A DNA stretch of 38,134 bases from an uncultured Pseudomonadota bacterium (GTDB taxonomy: Bacteria; Pseudomonadota; Alphaproteobacteria; RF32; CAG-239), in assembly GCA_949292335.1 (NCBI GenBank), contig CASEYY010000027.1:1-38134 (forward strand), given 5' to 3'. Below are positions 6,410 through 15,750 of this stretch, one piece after another (position 1 is the first letter of the stretch; each line of letters starts with the position of its first letter). The position numbers and the translations under genes are program-made. The notes below the pieces were generated by a model. It searched no databases. It saw only the letters and a list, made by a program, of their open reading frames with translations, and had not been told where the DNA came from.

Positions 6410-6866
6410 CCTTCTGTCTTTTGTTTTTAAAAAACTTTTTTAACAGTTCCGAGCTTTCTTCGGCCAAAATGCCTCCGGTTATTTCGGGGCGGTGGTGGCA
6501 GGTTTTTTGTTCGTAAAATTTTATGCCGTTTGCTACTCCGCCGCCTTTTTCATCATAGGCTCCGAAATATAAATGATTGATGCGGGCAAAGGATATCGCT
6601 GCCGCACACATGGTGCATGGTTCTAAAGTTACATACATGTCCATATCTCGCAGGCGGTTTTGTCCGAGCTTGCGGCAGGCTTCTCTGATGGCAAGAATTT
6701 CGGCATGAGCGGTGGCATCATCTCCGTGCTCGCTTAAGTTATGAGCACGACAGATTATTTCCCCGCTTTGGCTATTTACAATCAGGCAACCAACCGGTAT
6801 TTCATCGGCGGTAAAGGCTTTTTGGGCTTCTTTTAGGGCTTCTTGCATGTAATCTTCGGCATTCAT
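6387..6866 (-). CDS. tadA: tRNA-specific adenosine deaminase
   Basis: The enzyme deaminates adenosine to inosine at the wobble position of tRNA-Arg(ACG). The 159-residue protein has the cytidine/deoxycytidylate deaminase zinc site: TAHAEI (52-57), with His54 as zinc ligand and Glu56 as proton shuttle, and EPCTMC (82-87), with the two cysteine ligands. HNLSE near residue 42 is the usual RNA-binding stretch. The ATG at 6866 gives the family's normal N-terminus (MNAEDYMQEALKEA); reading further upstream only adds unrelated sequence. It overlaps the PHP gene by 23 bp at the 3' end and is divergent from rluB, with 67 bp between start codons. Confidence 0.92.
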   Translation of the reverse strand: MNAEDYMQEALKEAQKAFTADEIPVGCLIVNSQSGEIICRAHNLSEHGDDATAHAEILAIREACRKLGQNRLRDMDMYVTLEPCTMCAAAISFARINHLYFGAYDEKGGGVANGIKFYEQKTCHHRPEITGGILAEESSELLKKFFKNKRQKAKCILPD

Positions 6867-6933
6867 CTCTGAACCTTTTTTGTTGTATTTTTGAAAGATT
6901 ATGATAGAAGTTGAAAAAAAAGGAAAGCGAAAA

Positions 6934-7656
6934 ATGACCATGCGAATTGCAAAATTTATGGCTCGTTCCGGTGCGTGCTCGCGTCGTGAAGCAGAGGAGC
7001 TGATTAAACAAGGCCGCGTTACCATTAACGGAGAAGTTGTCGATACTCCGGCACTTAATGTTACGGGTGAAGAAAAAATCTTGCTCGACGGAGAAAAGTT
7101 GCCGCAAAAACAAACAACTCGCTTGTGGTTGTATCATAAGCCGGTGGGATTGGTTACTACTCATAAAGATGAAAAGGGGCGGAAAACCGTATTCGATTGC
7201 TTGCCTAAGAATATGCCCAGAGTTATTTCGGTCGGAAGATTGGATTTGAATTCCGAAGGATTGTTGTTGCTGACAAATAACGGTGAGCTATCACGAAAAC
7301 TTGAATTGCCGGCAAATGCTTGGAGCCGCCGCTATAAAGTCAGAGTATTCGGCAATGTTACTCAAGATATGCTCGATAAATTGAAGTCAGGTGTTGAAAT
7401 TGACGGAGTTATATATGGCTCAATCAAAGCCGAAGTTGAAACCAAGCAAGGTGCGAATACATGGCTGATGGTTACTTTGTCCGAAGGTAAAAATCGCGAA
7501 ATCAGAAAAGTTATGAAATATTTGGGATTGGAAGTCTCAAGACTTATTCGTCTATCCTATGGACCGTTTCAACTTGGCAGTCTGGCCAAAGGTGAAGTTA
7601 AAGAAGTGCCGCAAAAAACTTTGCGTGAGCAACTGGGGGCAAAGTTTGAATTATGA
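6934..7656 (+). CDS. rluB: RluB/RsuA-family pseudouridine synthase
   Basis: The enzyme makes pseudouridine in rRNA, probably in helix 80-93 of 23S rRNA if it is a true RluB. The 240-residue protein starts with an S4 RNA-binding domain ([21 protein letters not shown], 4-24). The catalytic core has [17 protein letters not shown] (101-117) with Asp104 as the nucleophile, and a GKNREIRK segment near the end. AGGAAA lies 7 bp before the chosen ATG; another ATG two codons later is possible. It overlaps rsmD by ATGA, which indicates translational coupling of two rRNA-modification genes. RluB against RluE or RluF cannot be settled by eye. Confidence 0.85.
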   Translation: MTMRIAKFMARSGACSRREAEELIKQGRVTINGEVVDTPALNVTGEEKILLDGEKLPQKQTTRLWLYHKPVGLVTTHKDEKGRKTVFDCLPKNMPRVISVGRLDLNSEGLLLLTNNGELSRKLELPANAWSRRYKVRVFGNVTQDMLDKLKSGVEIDGVIYGSIKAEVETKQGANTWLMVTLSEGKNREIRKVMKYLGLEVSRLIRLSYGPFQLGSLAKGEVKEVPQKTLREQLGAKFEL

Positions 7657-8192
7657 GAATTATCGGCGGAAAATATCGCGGCAAAAAATTAATCTCTCCG
7701 CAATCTGATAATGTGCGACCGACCTCCGATAAAGCCAGAGAAGCGTTGTTTAATATCTTGCGGAATCGGTTGGGAAGCAATTTTTCTTCATACAAACTTT
7801 TGGATGTATTTTCCGGAAGCGGGGCTTTTGCCTTGGAAGCCATGTCTCAAGGCTTTGCCGAAGTAACTTTGTTGGATATAGATACCACAGATTTACAAAA
7901 AAATGTGAAACTGTTTCCTTTGGAAAAAAATAAAATAAAAGTCATAAAAGCAGATATAAATTCGGTAGTTCTTTCGTCGGACGAATTTGATGTTGTATTT
8001 ATGGATGCTCCGTATAATAAAGGATTGACTGAAATAGCCTTGCAAAAGATAAAGCCATGGTTGAAAAATAAGACTCTATGCATTGTAGAAGTTGAAAAAA
8101 ATGAGTCGTGCTCTCTGCCGGAGGGTTATTGCCTCGTCGATGAACGCAGGTACGGACTAGCCAAAATTATATTGGCTGAATTTACTTGTTGA
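7653..8192 (+). CDS. rsmD: 16S rRNA (guanine966-N2)-methyltransferase
   Basis: The 179-residue protein has the RsmD pattern. [16 protein letters not shown] (21-36) is the family signature near the N-terminus, [15 protein letters not shown] (49-63) binds SAM, and [10 protein letters not shown] (115-124) is the catalytic motif. The usual DPPY is DAPY here, a mild deviation at the second position. The start overlaps the rluB stop codon (ATGA). The last 11 bp overlap the convergent DUF2125-like gene. Confidence 0.9.
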   Translation: MRIIGGKYRGKKLISPQSDNVRPTSDKAREALFNILRNRLGSNFSSYKLLDVFSGSGAFALEAMSQGFAEVTLLDIDTTDLQKNVKLFPLEKNKIKVIKADINSVVLSSDEFDVVFMDAPYNKGLTEIALQKIKPWLKNKTLCIVEVEKNESCSLPEGYCLVDERRYGLAKIILAEFTC

Positions 8193-9270
8193 AATCTTTT
8201 ATGGTCAGATTTTCAATCGCAACTTTTCCGTCGGCATAGCTGATGGGAGTCGAGATAGTCATTTCCTTGTCTTCGGTGTTTAATTTGTAAGCTTTGTTTG
8301 ACAACAAAATATTGGCGACAAAAACATTCTTACTGTCTAAAAATTCGTTGCTTTGCAAATCTTTGAGCAATCTTAAAAGACCTTTTGATGAGGTGTTGAA
8401 AGATATGCGGGGAGAAAGCTTTTCATTAAAGTTGATATCGCCGCGACCTACCAAGGTGAGAGGTTCCCACTGGATTATTAAGCTCGGAACATCAATAAAA
8501 CCCCCGTCTTTAAGCCAGGTTTCAACTGCGGTTAAAAACTTTTCGTCAGGGGTGAATTGCCCCATGATGTCAGATTTCATATAAAATAATTTTAGGTGCG
8601 AGGATAGGGGATAATCTATCAGACCGTTGATATCGACATTATTGATTTCAAAAAGGCTTTCATAGCTTGGTAATATAACTGCCAAATTATTGTTTTTTTG
8701 TTGTTTCTTTTCCAGTAAATAAGCAACTTTTTTTATCTTGGCAAAGTCATGGATGGTTATATTTTCGGCGTGGATAACCAAACTATCCAAAGTGCCGCCT
8801 TTGCTTGTTATATCCATGAAAGTTTGTTCGCTGTTCATGTCGGAAATAAAATCATTAAAAATAAATTTGCCGCCCTTATCGGATTCAAAGCGGATGCGAG
8901 AACCGCCGAATATATCGGAATAGCCTTTTATTTCCTTAAATTTTAACGACCAGCTGTTCAAACCCGTGGCATTATATATTTGAAAATTATCTATGGTTAC
9001 CAGCGGAAAGAAAAAAGTGTGATTAAATTCAATATTATCATAAGCAACATCAAGTCCCAATTCATTTAATTGGGCAATACTGCGATTCATTTGCCAGCGG
9101 ATTTGTTTGATGGCAATATTACGGGAGGCAGTGATATATATGCCGCCAAAAACCAAGCAGAAAGAGAAAAAACAAGAAAATACGGCCTTACGATAGCTCC
9201 CAAAAGCTTGCCATATCTTAACAAATGGCTTGAATATCTTAGTCGTAAGCTCTTTAAGTTTATTAATCAC
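8182..9270 (-). CDS. DUF2125-like membrane-anchored protein
   Basis: The protein has 362 residues. One N-terminal membrane helix lies at about residues 28-48 (after SYRK), followed by a long, beta-rich, presumably periplasmic part. Segments such as GLDVAYDNIEFNHTFFFPLVTIDNFQI and, near the C-terminus, GGFIDVPSLIIQW with LTLVGRGDINF resemble DUF2125 proteins, which are largely alphaproteobacterial and structurally like AsmA/lipid-transfer beta-taco proteins. The function is unknown. It starts with GTG and lies 11 bp after plsC in a leftward envelope-gene cluster, which fits an envelope or lipid role. DUF2125 membership is a recognition by pattern, not proven. Confidence 0.6.
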   Translation of the reverse strand: MINKLKELTTKIFKPFVKIWQAFGSYRKAVFSCFFSFCLVFGGIYITASRNIAIKQIRWQMNRSIAQLNELGLDVAYDNIEFNHTFFFPLVTIDNFQIYNATGLNSWSLKFKEIKGYSDIFGGSRIRFESDKGGKFIFNDFISDMNSEQTFMDITSKGGTLDSLVIHAENITIHDFAKIKKVAYLLEKKQQKNNNLAVILPSYESLFEINNVDINGLIDYPLSSHLKLFYMKSDIMGQFTPDEKFLTAVETWLKDGGFIDVPSLIIQWEPLTLVGRGDINFNEKLSPRISFNTSSKGLLRLLKDLQSNEFLDSKNVFVANILLSNKAYKLNTEDKEMTISTPISYADGKVAIENLTIKDFNK

Positions 9271-9281
9271 AACATTAAATC

Positions 9282-10037
9282 CTATTTTCTGACCAGTTTA
9301 TCTTTTACTGAAGGATAGTTCTTGATGGTTTCCATATTAAGCTCTCGGCATTTTTCTTCAATAGAATTTTGCAGTTTTTCCATAAACTCTTTTTTGTTTA
9401 AGCCGGTAGGAATCGGAGGCAAAAACTCAAATATAATCTTACCGGGATGCCTTAAAAAAGAACTCTTGGCCCAGAAAAATCCGGTGTTGGAGGCAAAGGG
9501 AACTACAGGCATATTTAAATGCTGATATAGGAGTGCAACGCCAGGTTTGTACATCGGCGTATCTCCGGGACGACGACGGGTACCCTCCGGAAAAATGATA
9601 ATCGGACGGTTCTTGGCCGATAATTCTTGAGCCTTTTTCAGCATCGTTTTCATCGCCGCCGAACCGGCCGAACGGTCTACCGGTATCATTCCGTAAAGTG
9701 CTTGGGCCCAGCCAAAAATCGGTATGTAGGTCAGCTCTTTTTTCATAACAAAGGTAGCTCTTTTGAGGTAATTGCTCAATACATAGGTCTCAACCGCCGA
9801 TTCATGCTTGCCGGCAAAAATTCCCGTACTCTGATTGAGGTATTGCTTTCCTCTGATCTCTATGGTGATGCCGGCTATGTATTTTAATGTTAAAACTACT
9901 CCGGGAATGAAAAAATGATTCCATATCTTTATGGTGGCTTCTCGGGAGAACAGACCGACAATGCTGTTGGTTATGCAACCGACCGCAATTATACCGTAAC
10001 AGAAAATGTTGAAAATCAGTGAGCGAACATACAACAT
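9282..10037 (-). CDS. plsC: 1-acyl-sn-glycerol-3-phosphate acyltransferase
   Basis: The enzyme adds the second fatty acid to lysophosphatidic acid at the inner membrane. The 251-residue protein has a hydrophobic N-terminus and the acyltransferase blocks KHESAVET (77-84), FPEGTRRRPGD (149-159) and PVVPFA. The first block is HX4E rather than the textbook HX4D; a KHQSxxET-like form is common in alphaproteobacterial PlsC, so this is not a sign of inactivity. AAGGAC precedes the ATG. It follows a YdcF-like gene by 15 bp, downstream of ftsE-ftsX. Confidence 0.9.
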   Translation of the reverse strand: MLYVRSLIFNIFCYGIIAVGCITNSIVGLFSREATIKIWNHFFIPGVVLTLKYIAGITIEIRGKQYLNQSTGIFAGKHESAVETYVLSNYLKRATFVMKKELTYIPIFGWAQALYGMIPVDRSAGSAAMKTMLKKAQELSAKNRPIIIFPEGTRRRPGDTPMYKPGVALLYQHLNMPVVPFASNTGFFWAKSSFLRHPGKIIFEFLPPIPTGLNKKEFMEKLQNSIEEKCRELNMETIKNYPSVKDKLVRK

Positions 10038-10052
10038 AAAATCGTCCTTTCG

Positions 10053-10622
10053 TTATCTAATAAAGCTTCTCAGATAAGCACATATAAATTTATTATATTC
10101 TTTGAAAATAAGCGAGAATGTTTGCCAACTCGTCCACCACTTTTTTTCGATGTTCTCCGAGTATACCGGATGAATGATTATTTTGGTTTGCGGGTTAAAT
10201 TCTCTAAACTCTATCAATGAACGCAAAATGTGATAATTAGAGGTTACCAAGCGAATGCTCTTGATGTCGTTTTTGTTTATCCATTCGCTCGTTTCTTGGG
10301 CGTTTTCAACCGTGTTGGAGGCTTCATGACCAATGTCGACATTGGTTGCGTCACTGATGTTAACCTGTTGGGTCGAAACAATGTTGTTGAGCGAAATATC
10401 TTTGTCGACCCCAGAAATGAATAGCCTTAAACCTTTACCGGCTTCGTAAAGTTTTACCGCTTCGCTAATGCGGTTCTTTCCTCCGGTAAGTACTATAATC
10501 GCATCGGTTTTTTCATCACTCGGGGATGAAAAGTGGTTTATCTGCCAGGCAAAAAATACCATTCCGCTCAACCACAGAACTATAAAAAGCACAAAACCTG
10601 TCAGTGCAAACTTCTTTATCAT
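10053..10622 (-). CDS. YdcF-like DUF218 membrane protein
   Basis: The protein has 189 residues. One N-terminal membrane helix lies at about 5-27, followed by the DUF218/YdcF domain: AIIVLTGGKNRISEAVKLYEAG (41-62), a TVENAQETSEWI stretch and LVTSNYHILRS. Relatives (SanA, ElyC, YdcF) are linked to envelope integrity and use of undecaprenyl phosphate, but the reaction is not established. The start at 10622 overlaps the ftsX stop by ATGA, pointing to coupled translation. An earlier in-frame ATG would lie inside ftsX and is rejected. Confidence 0.8.
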   Translation of the reverse strand: MIKKFALTGFVLFIVLWLSGMVFFAWQINHFSSPSDEKTDAIIVLTGGKNRISEAVKLYEAGKGLRLFISGVDKDISLNNIVSTQQVNISDATNVDIGHEASNTVENAQETSEWINKNDIKSIRLVTSNYHILRSLIEFREFNPQTKIIIHPVYSENIEKKWWTSWQTFSLIFKEYNKFICAYLRSFIR

Positions 10623-11533
10623 AGCATTTTCTTTAGGGTTTGTTTTACCGTATAATAGGCCGTAAACATGGCTATGAACATGGCAAATAACGGCAAAGAA
10701 AATATAACCGCCCAATCACCGAAACCTAAAGTTGCGTCGCTGATTATGCCACCCTCAATGTTGAGAGCCAAATTGCCAATGAAAAATATGGCCGGTACTG
10801 CAAAAAACAGCCCGATTATACCGCCGATAAAGCCCAAAAAGCCCATCCGTTTGGTGTATTGTTGGGCAATATAGGTGTCTTTGGCTCCGATTATATGCAA
10901 AATTTCAATTATGTTGTGGTGGAGACCTAAGCTCATTTGCGTGGTATAAAATATTGCTCCAGATGTTATGGCCGCAACCAAAAGTAAAACGGTAGAGGCT
11001 ATTAAGTTTAACCCGTCGGCAAAAGATATAAGCTTATTTAACCATAATTTATGACTGTCTAGGGTGGCTTGCGGTGAGGCTTGTGCCAAATCCATGGAAA
11101 GTTGAGCAAAATCAATTTCGGCATCAGGTGATATTTTGACATCAATAATACGCGGGGTCGGAAGGTCGGAGATATCGACATCATCGCCAAGCCAAGGACT
11201 TAAAAGCTCATCAAGTTGTTCGTCGGTTAACGGAGTAACTTTGGTAACGCCATTAACCGATTTTAAAAATTCAACCGCTTTTTCCTGATAAGCCATGGTT
11301 TCGGCTAAGGCTTTTTCTTTGTTGGTGTTGTTAACCGGAATTATTTGTACGGTGATGGATCCCAATATACTTTTGTTCCAATTAGATATCATGGAATCGA
11401 TGGACAGGACTCCTGATAAAGTAATCGCAAAAATAAATACGGCTATCGATATAATAATCTGCAAAAACAGTGAGGTATTTTCGCTTTTTAACGGTAGCTC
11501 TTGCTTGCGTGAAATATACGAAGTCTTAGACAT
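10619..11533 (-). CDS. ftsX: Cell-division protein FtsX
   Basis: FtsX is the membrane half of the FtsEX ABC-type complex, which controls peptidoglycan hydrolases at the division septum. The 304-residue protein has one membrane helix near residues 25-46, an extracytoplasmic domain, and three C-terminal membrane helices (LNLIASTVLLLVAAITSGAI, FLGFIGGIIGLFFAV and VIFSLPLFAMFIAMFTA). This matches the FtsX plan. It overlaps ftsE by 8 bp and the YdcF-like gene by 4 bp. Confidence 0.92.
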   Translation of the reverse strand: MSKTSYISRKQELPLKSENTSLFLQIIISIAVFIFAITLSGVLSIDSMISNWNKSILGSITVQIIPVNNTNKEKALAETMAYQEKAVEFLKSVNGVTKVTPLTDEQLDELLSPWLGDDVDISDLPTPRIIDVKISPDAEIDFAQLSMDLAQASPQATLDSHKLWLNKLISFADGLNLIASTVLLLVAAITSGAIFYTTQMSLGLHHNIIEILHIIGAKDTYIAQQYTKRMGFLGFIGGIIGLFFAVPAIFFIGNLALNIEGGIISDATLGFGDWAVIFSLPLFAMFIAMFTAYYTVKQTLKKML

Positions 11534-12239
11534 TTAAGCCTCCGAACATTGAGGTATCGGTCGGATAATAAATATGAAGCCCGCGATTTTGTAAGTGTAA
11601 ACGAGGATATTTAAAATCGTTGATTATCTTATCCGAGTGAGTGGCTATTACAACCGTGGTTCCGAGCTTGTTTAACTCGACAAAAAGCTTCATCAGTTTG
11701 CCGGCGATTATGTTGTCAACATTACCGGTAGGTTCGTCGGCCAGCAAAAGATCCGGACGGTTGATGACAGATCGGGCTATGGCAACTCGTTGTTTTTCTC
11801 CGCCGGAGAGTATGGAGGTCTTATCAAACATATGTTCTTCAAGTTCTACCCAGGTCAAAAGCTCGGTTACGCGTTTTTTTATTTCTTTCTCATCCATACC
11901 GCTTACTCTTAACGGCAGTGCAACATTGTCAAAGGCCGAAAGGTGATCAAGCAGTCGGAAATCTTGAAAAACGACTCCGATACGGCGACGCAATGATGCC
12001 AGTTGGTCGCGGTTGGTGAAATTTAGGTTGTGATTAAATACGCTAATCTGCCCGCGGCTCGGCTTTTGAGCCAGATACATTAGACTCAACAGCGATGTCT
12101 TGCCGGCTCCGCTTTGGCCGGTAAGAAAATAAAATGATCCTTGCGGAAGCGATAATTTTATATCGCTCAGTATCTCGGGACCTTGACCATAGCGAATCCC
12201 GACATTGTTCATTTCTATGATGTTCTTGTTATCCGTCAC
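11526..12239 (-). CDS. ftsE: Cell-division ATP-binding protein FtsE
   Basis: FtsE is the cytoplasmic ATPase partner of FtsX. The 237-residue protein has all ABC motifs in place: Walker [10 protein letters not shown] (41-49), Q-loop FQDFR (91-95), signature LSGGEKQR (144-151), Walker [10 protein letters not shown] (164-172) and the switch His201. It starts with GTG, preceded by GAGGAG at good spacing. It is the first gene of the leftward envelope cluster and is divergent from the zinc-ribbon protein gene, as in other alphaproteobacteria. Confidence 0.95.
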   Translation of the reverse strand: MTDNKNIIEMNNVGIRYGQGPEILSDIKLSLPQGSFYFLTGQSGAGKTSLLSLMYLAQKPSRGQISVFNHNLNFTNRDQLASLRRRIGVVFQDFRLLDHLSAFDNVALPLRVSGMDEKEIKKRVTELLTWVELEEHMFDKTSILSGGEKQRVAIARSVINRPDLLLADEPTGNVDNIIAGKLMKLFVELNKLGTTVVIATHSDKIINDFKYPRLHLQNRGLHIYYPTDTSMFGGLNV

Positions 12240-12311
12240 CGAAAAACTCCTCGTAGTTTTACCGCTATCAAGATATAAGCAATTAATTATTTAATAAAGT
12301 GTTTTTTTTCT

Positions 12312-12339
12312 TTGATTAAAATCTTTTTCACCTTATAGT
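12312..12339 (+). promoter_or_regulatory. Promoter candidate for the zinc-ribbon gene
   Basis: TTGATT (12312-12317) and TATAGT (12334-12339) are 16 bp apart, 20 bp before the start codon at 12360. Confidence 0.5.
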
Positions 12340-12359
12340 TTGAGAAAACGGAGGTCGTA

Positions 12360-13223
12360 ATGCTGGTATATTGTCCGGAATGTAATGTGGGATATGAGGT
12401 CGATGACAGCTTGCTCGAGATGAAAACTCGCAAGCTCAAATGCAGTAATTGTGGAAAAATATTTACAATAGGCGATTTGTCTTTCGAATCCCCTAAAAGT
12501 GATTCTACGGAACAGAAGGAAATCGTCGTTGAGGAAAAAATTGTTGAAGAACCTGATATCAATTCCAATTTTGAAAATGCCGCAGTAGCAGAAACGGAAG
12601 GTGCCGGTGAACTCAAAGCTGAAAATACGACCGCGGTGGTTGATGACGATAATCAAAATGCAGCTGATTTGGAAAAAATATTTGAAAGATTGTCGGAACA
12701 TACCGAGCAGCTAATGGCTATGGAAAAAAAGTTGCCGTTTTATGAAAAATTTTGGCTGCAATTCAAAAACATTTTAGGTCTGCATTTCAAAATAAGATGG
12801 GGATTTGTATTAGTGCTGATGTTGGTGGTGACTGCATTATCAGTATTTAATAATCGCTACCAATTAGTCAGAGAGTTTCCGTTCTTAAATGCCGGATTTA
12901 AGGCTCTGGGAATCAAAGCCAGAATTACCGGTGAAAATCTCGAATTCCAAAATATAAGCTGGGAGTTCTTCGGCGAAGATGAGGATGAGGATCGTCGTCT
13001 GGTCATCAAGGGGTTTGTCTATAATACACTTGATTATGATGTCGAATTACCGGTAATTCATATAGAATTGTTGGGTTCGGATACTTCTCTTTTGCAGAGC
13101 CATAATCGGAAGTTGGAAGATGAGATTATTACCGCGGAAGCAAAAATTCCGTTGAATTTGGTGGTGGATAATCCGGCTCCGACGGCAAAATATGTTTACC
13201 TTACTTTCGTTGATGATGATTAG
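12360..13223 (+). CDS. MJ0042-type zinc-ribbon membrane protein
   Basis: The protein has 287 residues. An N-terminal zinc ribbon of the MJ0042 type has ligands C5, C8, C28 and C31 (YCPECNVGYEVDD...LKCSNCGKIF). An acidic low-complexity linker (45-110) follows, then a membrane helix at about 147-163, and a C-terminal domain (from about 200) that resembles the DUF3426 domain often paired with this ribbon. Family function is unknown. In alphaproteobacteria such genes often sit beside ftsEX, as here, which suggests an envelope or division link. CGGAGG precedes the ATG. The stop overlaps the convergent ispA by 4 bp. Confidence 0.8.
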   Translation: MLVYCPECNVGYEVDDSLLEMKTRKLKCSNCGKIFTIGDLSFESPKSDSTEQKEIVVEEKIVEEPDINSNFENAAVAETEGAGELKAENTTAVVDDDNQNAADLEKIFERLSEHTEQLMAMEKKLPFYEKFWLQFKNILGLHFKIRWGFVLVLMLVVTALSVFNNRYQLVREFPFLNAGFKALGIKARITGENLEFQNISWEFFGEDEDEDRRLVIKGFVYNTLDYDVELPVIHIELLGSDTSLLQSHNRKLEDEIITAEAKIPLNLVVDNPAPTAKYVYLTFVDDD

Positions 13224-14113
13224 TGATTGCGGCTGATGATAAAATCGGCCAAATCTTGCAACTCTTCGGCTTTTGAACCAAATTGAGCAAGGTCTGCTTT
13301 AGCTTTGGTAATAAGCTCGGAGGCAATGTCTTGAGCTTGTTTCAGTCCATAAAGTGAAACAAAGGTAAGCTTGCTTTGATCTGTATCTTTGCGAAGCGTT
13401 TTACCCATTAATTCTTGGTCGCCAATCACATCCAAAATATCGTCGGATATTTGAAAAGCAATACCAATTTTGCGAGCATATCCGCTCAGGGCATTATATG
13501 CTGTTTCATCGGCGTTGCCGATGATGGCTCCGGCTTGAACAGCGTAGGCAATCAAGCATCCGGTTTTCATTTCTTCGATGTGTTTTATTACCTCTTCTGA
13601 GGAGAGAGAAGGGGTTTTGTCGGTTTGAATATCGAGCATTTGTCCGGCAATCATTCCGTTGAAGGCACCGGCTCGTTCGGCCAAAAGGGAACAAAGCTTA
13701 ATCTTGGTTTCGGCGGATAATGACGGAGCCTTGGTCAAGACCTCAAAAGCATAGGTAAGAAGCCCGTCACCGGCCAAAATGGCGGTGACTTCGTCAAATT
13801 GCTTGTGGCAGGTCGGTTTGCCGCGACGCAAATCATCGTTATCCATGGCCGGTAAATCGTCATGAATCAGAGAGTAGGTGTGCAGCATTTCCAATGAGGC
13901 GGCAACGGGAAACGAAGTTTCGTAATTTATGCCAAACAGTTGAGCGGTTTTGCATAACAGGAAAGGCCGTAATCTTTTGCCGCCGTTGGTTAGCGAATAG
14001 GACATAGCCTCGCTTACGCGTCTTTCACTGCCGGAAGGAAATTTAAAATATTTTGAAAGCGATAGATTAAATTCTTCACTAAAACCTTTAAGATTTTGCT
14101 CAAATGTTTGCAT
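13220..14113 (-). CDS. ispA: Polyprenyl (farnesyl/geranylgeranyl) diphosphate synthase
   Basis: The enzyme condenses isopentenyl diphosphate with allylic diphosphates, feeding quinone and undecaprenyl synthesis. The 297-residue protein has GGKRLRP (44-50), the first aspartate-rich motif DDLPAMDNDDLRRG (85-98) with the two-residue insert typical of the bacterial FPP type, and the second motif ISDDILD (222-228). It follows xseB by 5 bp, the classic bacterial xseB-ispA pair. The exact chain length of the product is inferred from this context. Confidence 0.92.
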   Translation of the reverse strand: MQTFEQNLKGFSEEFNLSLSKYFKFPSGSERRVSEAMSYSLTNGGKRLRPFLLCKTAQLFGINYETSFPVAASLEMLHTYSLIHDDLPAMDNDDLRRGKPTCHKQFDEVTAILAGDGLLTYAFEVLTKAPSLSAETKIKLCSLLAERAGAFNGMIAGQMLDIQTDKTPSLSSEEVIKHIEEMKTGCLIAYAVQAGAIIGNADETAYNALSGYARKIGIAFQISDDILDVIGDQELMGKTLRKDTDQSKLTFVSLYGLKQAQDIASELITKAKADLAQFGSKAEELQDLADFIISRNH

Positions 14114-14118
14114 GATTT

Positions 14119-14358
14119 TTAAGCCTCGGGGACAACAAATTCCGATGATTTTACTTTATCATCTGGGGTGATTTCCAATTTTTCGATTTTTAACTGGGCA
14201 GCTTTTAATTTGCTTTCGCAAAGCTGTTTTAATTTGACGGCCTTTTCATAAGCAGAAACAGCGTCGTCAAGTTTTATGCGGCCGCTTTCCAACTCTCGGA
14301 CGATGTTTTCGAGCTGGGATATGGCTTCTTCAAAACTTAGTTTTTCAATTTCTTCCAT
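14119..14358 (-). CDS. xseB: Exodeoxyribonuclease VII small subunit
   Basis: The protein has 79 residues, two long helices, and the family signature LSFEEAISQLENIVRELESGRIKLDDAVSAYE near its N-terminus (written here only to locate it: residues 7-20 FEEAISQLE and 21-32 are the core). With XseA, encoded outside the window, it degrades single-stranded DNA to oligonucleotides. GGGAG lies before the ATG, and a promoter candidate sits in the 75-bp gap after rnd. Confidence 0.92.
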   Translation of the reverse strand: MEEIEKLSFEEAISQLENIVRELESGRIKLDDAVSAYEKAVKLKQLCESKLKAAQLKIEKLEITPDDKVKSSEFVVPEA

Positions 14359-14390
14359 GTGATTTGCTCCCTAAATTTGCATTGGGGGAA

Positions 14391-14419
14391 ATCTTAAAAT
14401 ATTTATCTTAATTTAGCAA
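14391..14419 (-). promoter_or_regulatory. Promoter candidate for xseB-ispA
   Basis: On the minus strand TTGCTA (14414-14419) and TAAGAT (14391-14396) are separated by 17 bp in the gap between rnd and xseB. Confidence 0.4.
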
Positions 14420-14433
14420 CCGCTATTTAACAC

Positions 14434-15588
14434 TCAGATGTTGACAAATTTGAAATTTTTGCCGTGCGGGTCGTATACAAGGGCTATTTTGCCAAGGCAA
14501 ACATCTTCGGCAATGCGGCCGAAAATTTCATAACGCCAGCCGTGCTTAAATGAAGTATCTGCTTCTTGATCGTGAGAATAAAACTTTAGCTCATCGTCAT
14601 TAGTGAGCATATGAGGGGTTATTTTTTCTTGTTGGGCGATGACTTTGGTCAGAAGCTTAAGAATCTCGTATAAAGAGCTGTTGGTATTGGGAAGTTCGCG
14701 AATGCTTTCAGCCTTTACATAATCTTTTTTATCAAGGCTTTTAACTTTTTGCAAAACTTCTAATATCTCATCACCTAATTTGCCGGAGGCTATATCGGAT
14801 TTCATTCCTCTGATGGAGGCTAACTCTTCTTTATTTTGCGGAAAGGCGGCACATATGTTTAATAACAATTCATCTTTAATTAAAGATTGACGCGGGGTAT
14901 TTTTACGCATGGCACGTTTTTCCCGCCAAGCGGCCAGTTCGCGTAAAGTGGTTAGGAAAAAAGCACTGTGTGAGCGGTGGCGAATCCGTTGCCACATTAA
15001 TGAGGGATTTATTTTGTAAGTATTTTCATCACCTAAAAATTCAAGGTCTTCTTTTATCCAGTCGAGGCGGTCGTTTTCTTTGAGGTAATTTATGAGGTAG
15101 GGGTAAATCTTGGCCAGATGCGTAACATCGGAAAGAGCATATTGCAGTTGGGCTTCGGTTAGGGGGCGTTTGCTCCAGTCAGAAAGACGGGAGGTCTTAT
15201 CCAAGCTGATATGCAATATGTGGTTAACCAAATTTTCGTAGCTTACCGCATCACCGAATCCGGCAGCGGCAGCAGCAATCTGGGTATCAAAAATAGGTTG
15301 CGGAGTTTTGTCGCTTAGGTTGTAGATAATCTCAACATCTTGGCGGCCGGAGTGAAATACTTTGGTAACGGCGGTATTTTGCATCAGAGCAAAAAACGGA
15401 TTTAGGTCAATATCATCTGCCAAGGGGTCAATTATGGCAGAGGTTTGAATCGAAGATATCTGGATAAGGCATAATTTGGCAAAATAGGTGTGTTCACGCA
15501 AAAATTCCAAATCGACGCATACAAATTCTTGGGTTGATAAATCTTGGCATAAAGTTTCTAAATCTTTGGTATTTTCAATAAGTTGCAT
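14434..15588 (-). CDS. rnd: Ribonuclease D
   Basis: RNase D is a 3'-to-5' exonuclease that trims tRNA and other stable RNA ends. The 384-residue protein has the DEDD exonuclease core: FVCVDLEFL (22-30) with Asp26 and Glu28, a central FHSGRQDVEIIYNL segment, and YALSDVTHLAKIYPYL with the last catalytic residues. HRDC-type helical regions follow. Size and order match RNase D. It starts the leftward rnd-xseB-ispA group. Confidence 0.92.
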   Translation of the reverse strand: MQLIENTKDLETLCQDLSTQEFVCVDLEFLREHTYFAKLCLIQISSIQTSAIIDPLADDIDLNPFFALMQNTAVTKVFHSGRQDVEIIYNLSDKTPQPIFDTQIAAAAAGFGDAVSYENLVNHILHISLDKTSRLSDWSKRPLTEAQLQYALSDVTHLAKIYPYLINYLKENDRLDWIKEDLEFLGDENTYKINPSLMWQRIRHRSHSAFFLTTLRELAAWREKRAMRKNTPRQSLIKDELLLNICAAFPQNKEELASIRGMKSDIASGKLGDEILEVLQKVKSLDKKDYVKAESIRELPNTNSSLYEILKLLTKVIAQQEKITPHMLTNDDELKFYSHDQEADTSFKHGWRYEIFGRIAEDVCLGKIALVYDPHGKNFKFVNI

Positions 15589-15663
15589 TTTAGATTCTCA
15601 TAGTTTTGTCTTGTAAATTCCTTAGATAATATAGCTTTATACTTAAATTTTTTTTAATTTGCA

Positions 15664-15693
15664 TAAAAAAAACTTGATTTTTATAAAATCGAG
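15664..15693 (-). terminator. Terminator-like hairpin on the minus strand, upstream of rnd
   Basis: On the minus strand a 9-bp stem (CTCGATTTT/AAAATCAAG, one G-U pair, 3-base loop) is followed by eight Ts. It lies 75 bp before the rnd start and has no obvious gene feeding into it. It may stop antisense transcription from the gene at 15751 or attenuate rnd. Confidence 0.5.
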
Positions 15694-15750
15694 GATTACA
15701 AAGAACCCACATTTACTAGTTTTATTAATATTATTTTAAAGTTTTAATTT

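Noticed and set aside
9282-10037. Inactive PlsC because of HX4E in place of HX4D
   Set aside because: The KHxSxxET form is typical of alphaproteobacterial PlsC, and the FPEGTR motif is intact.
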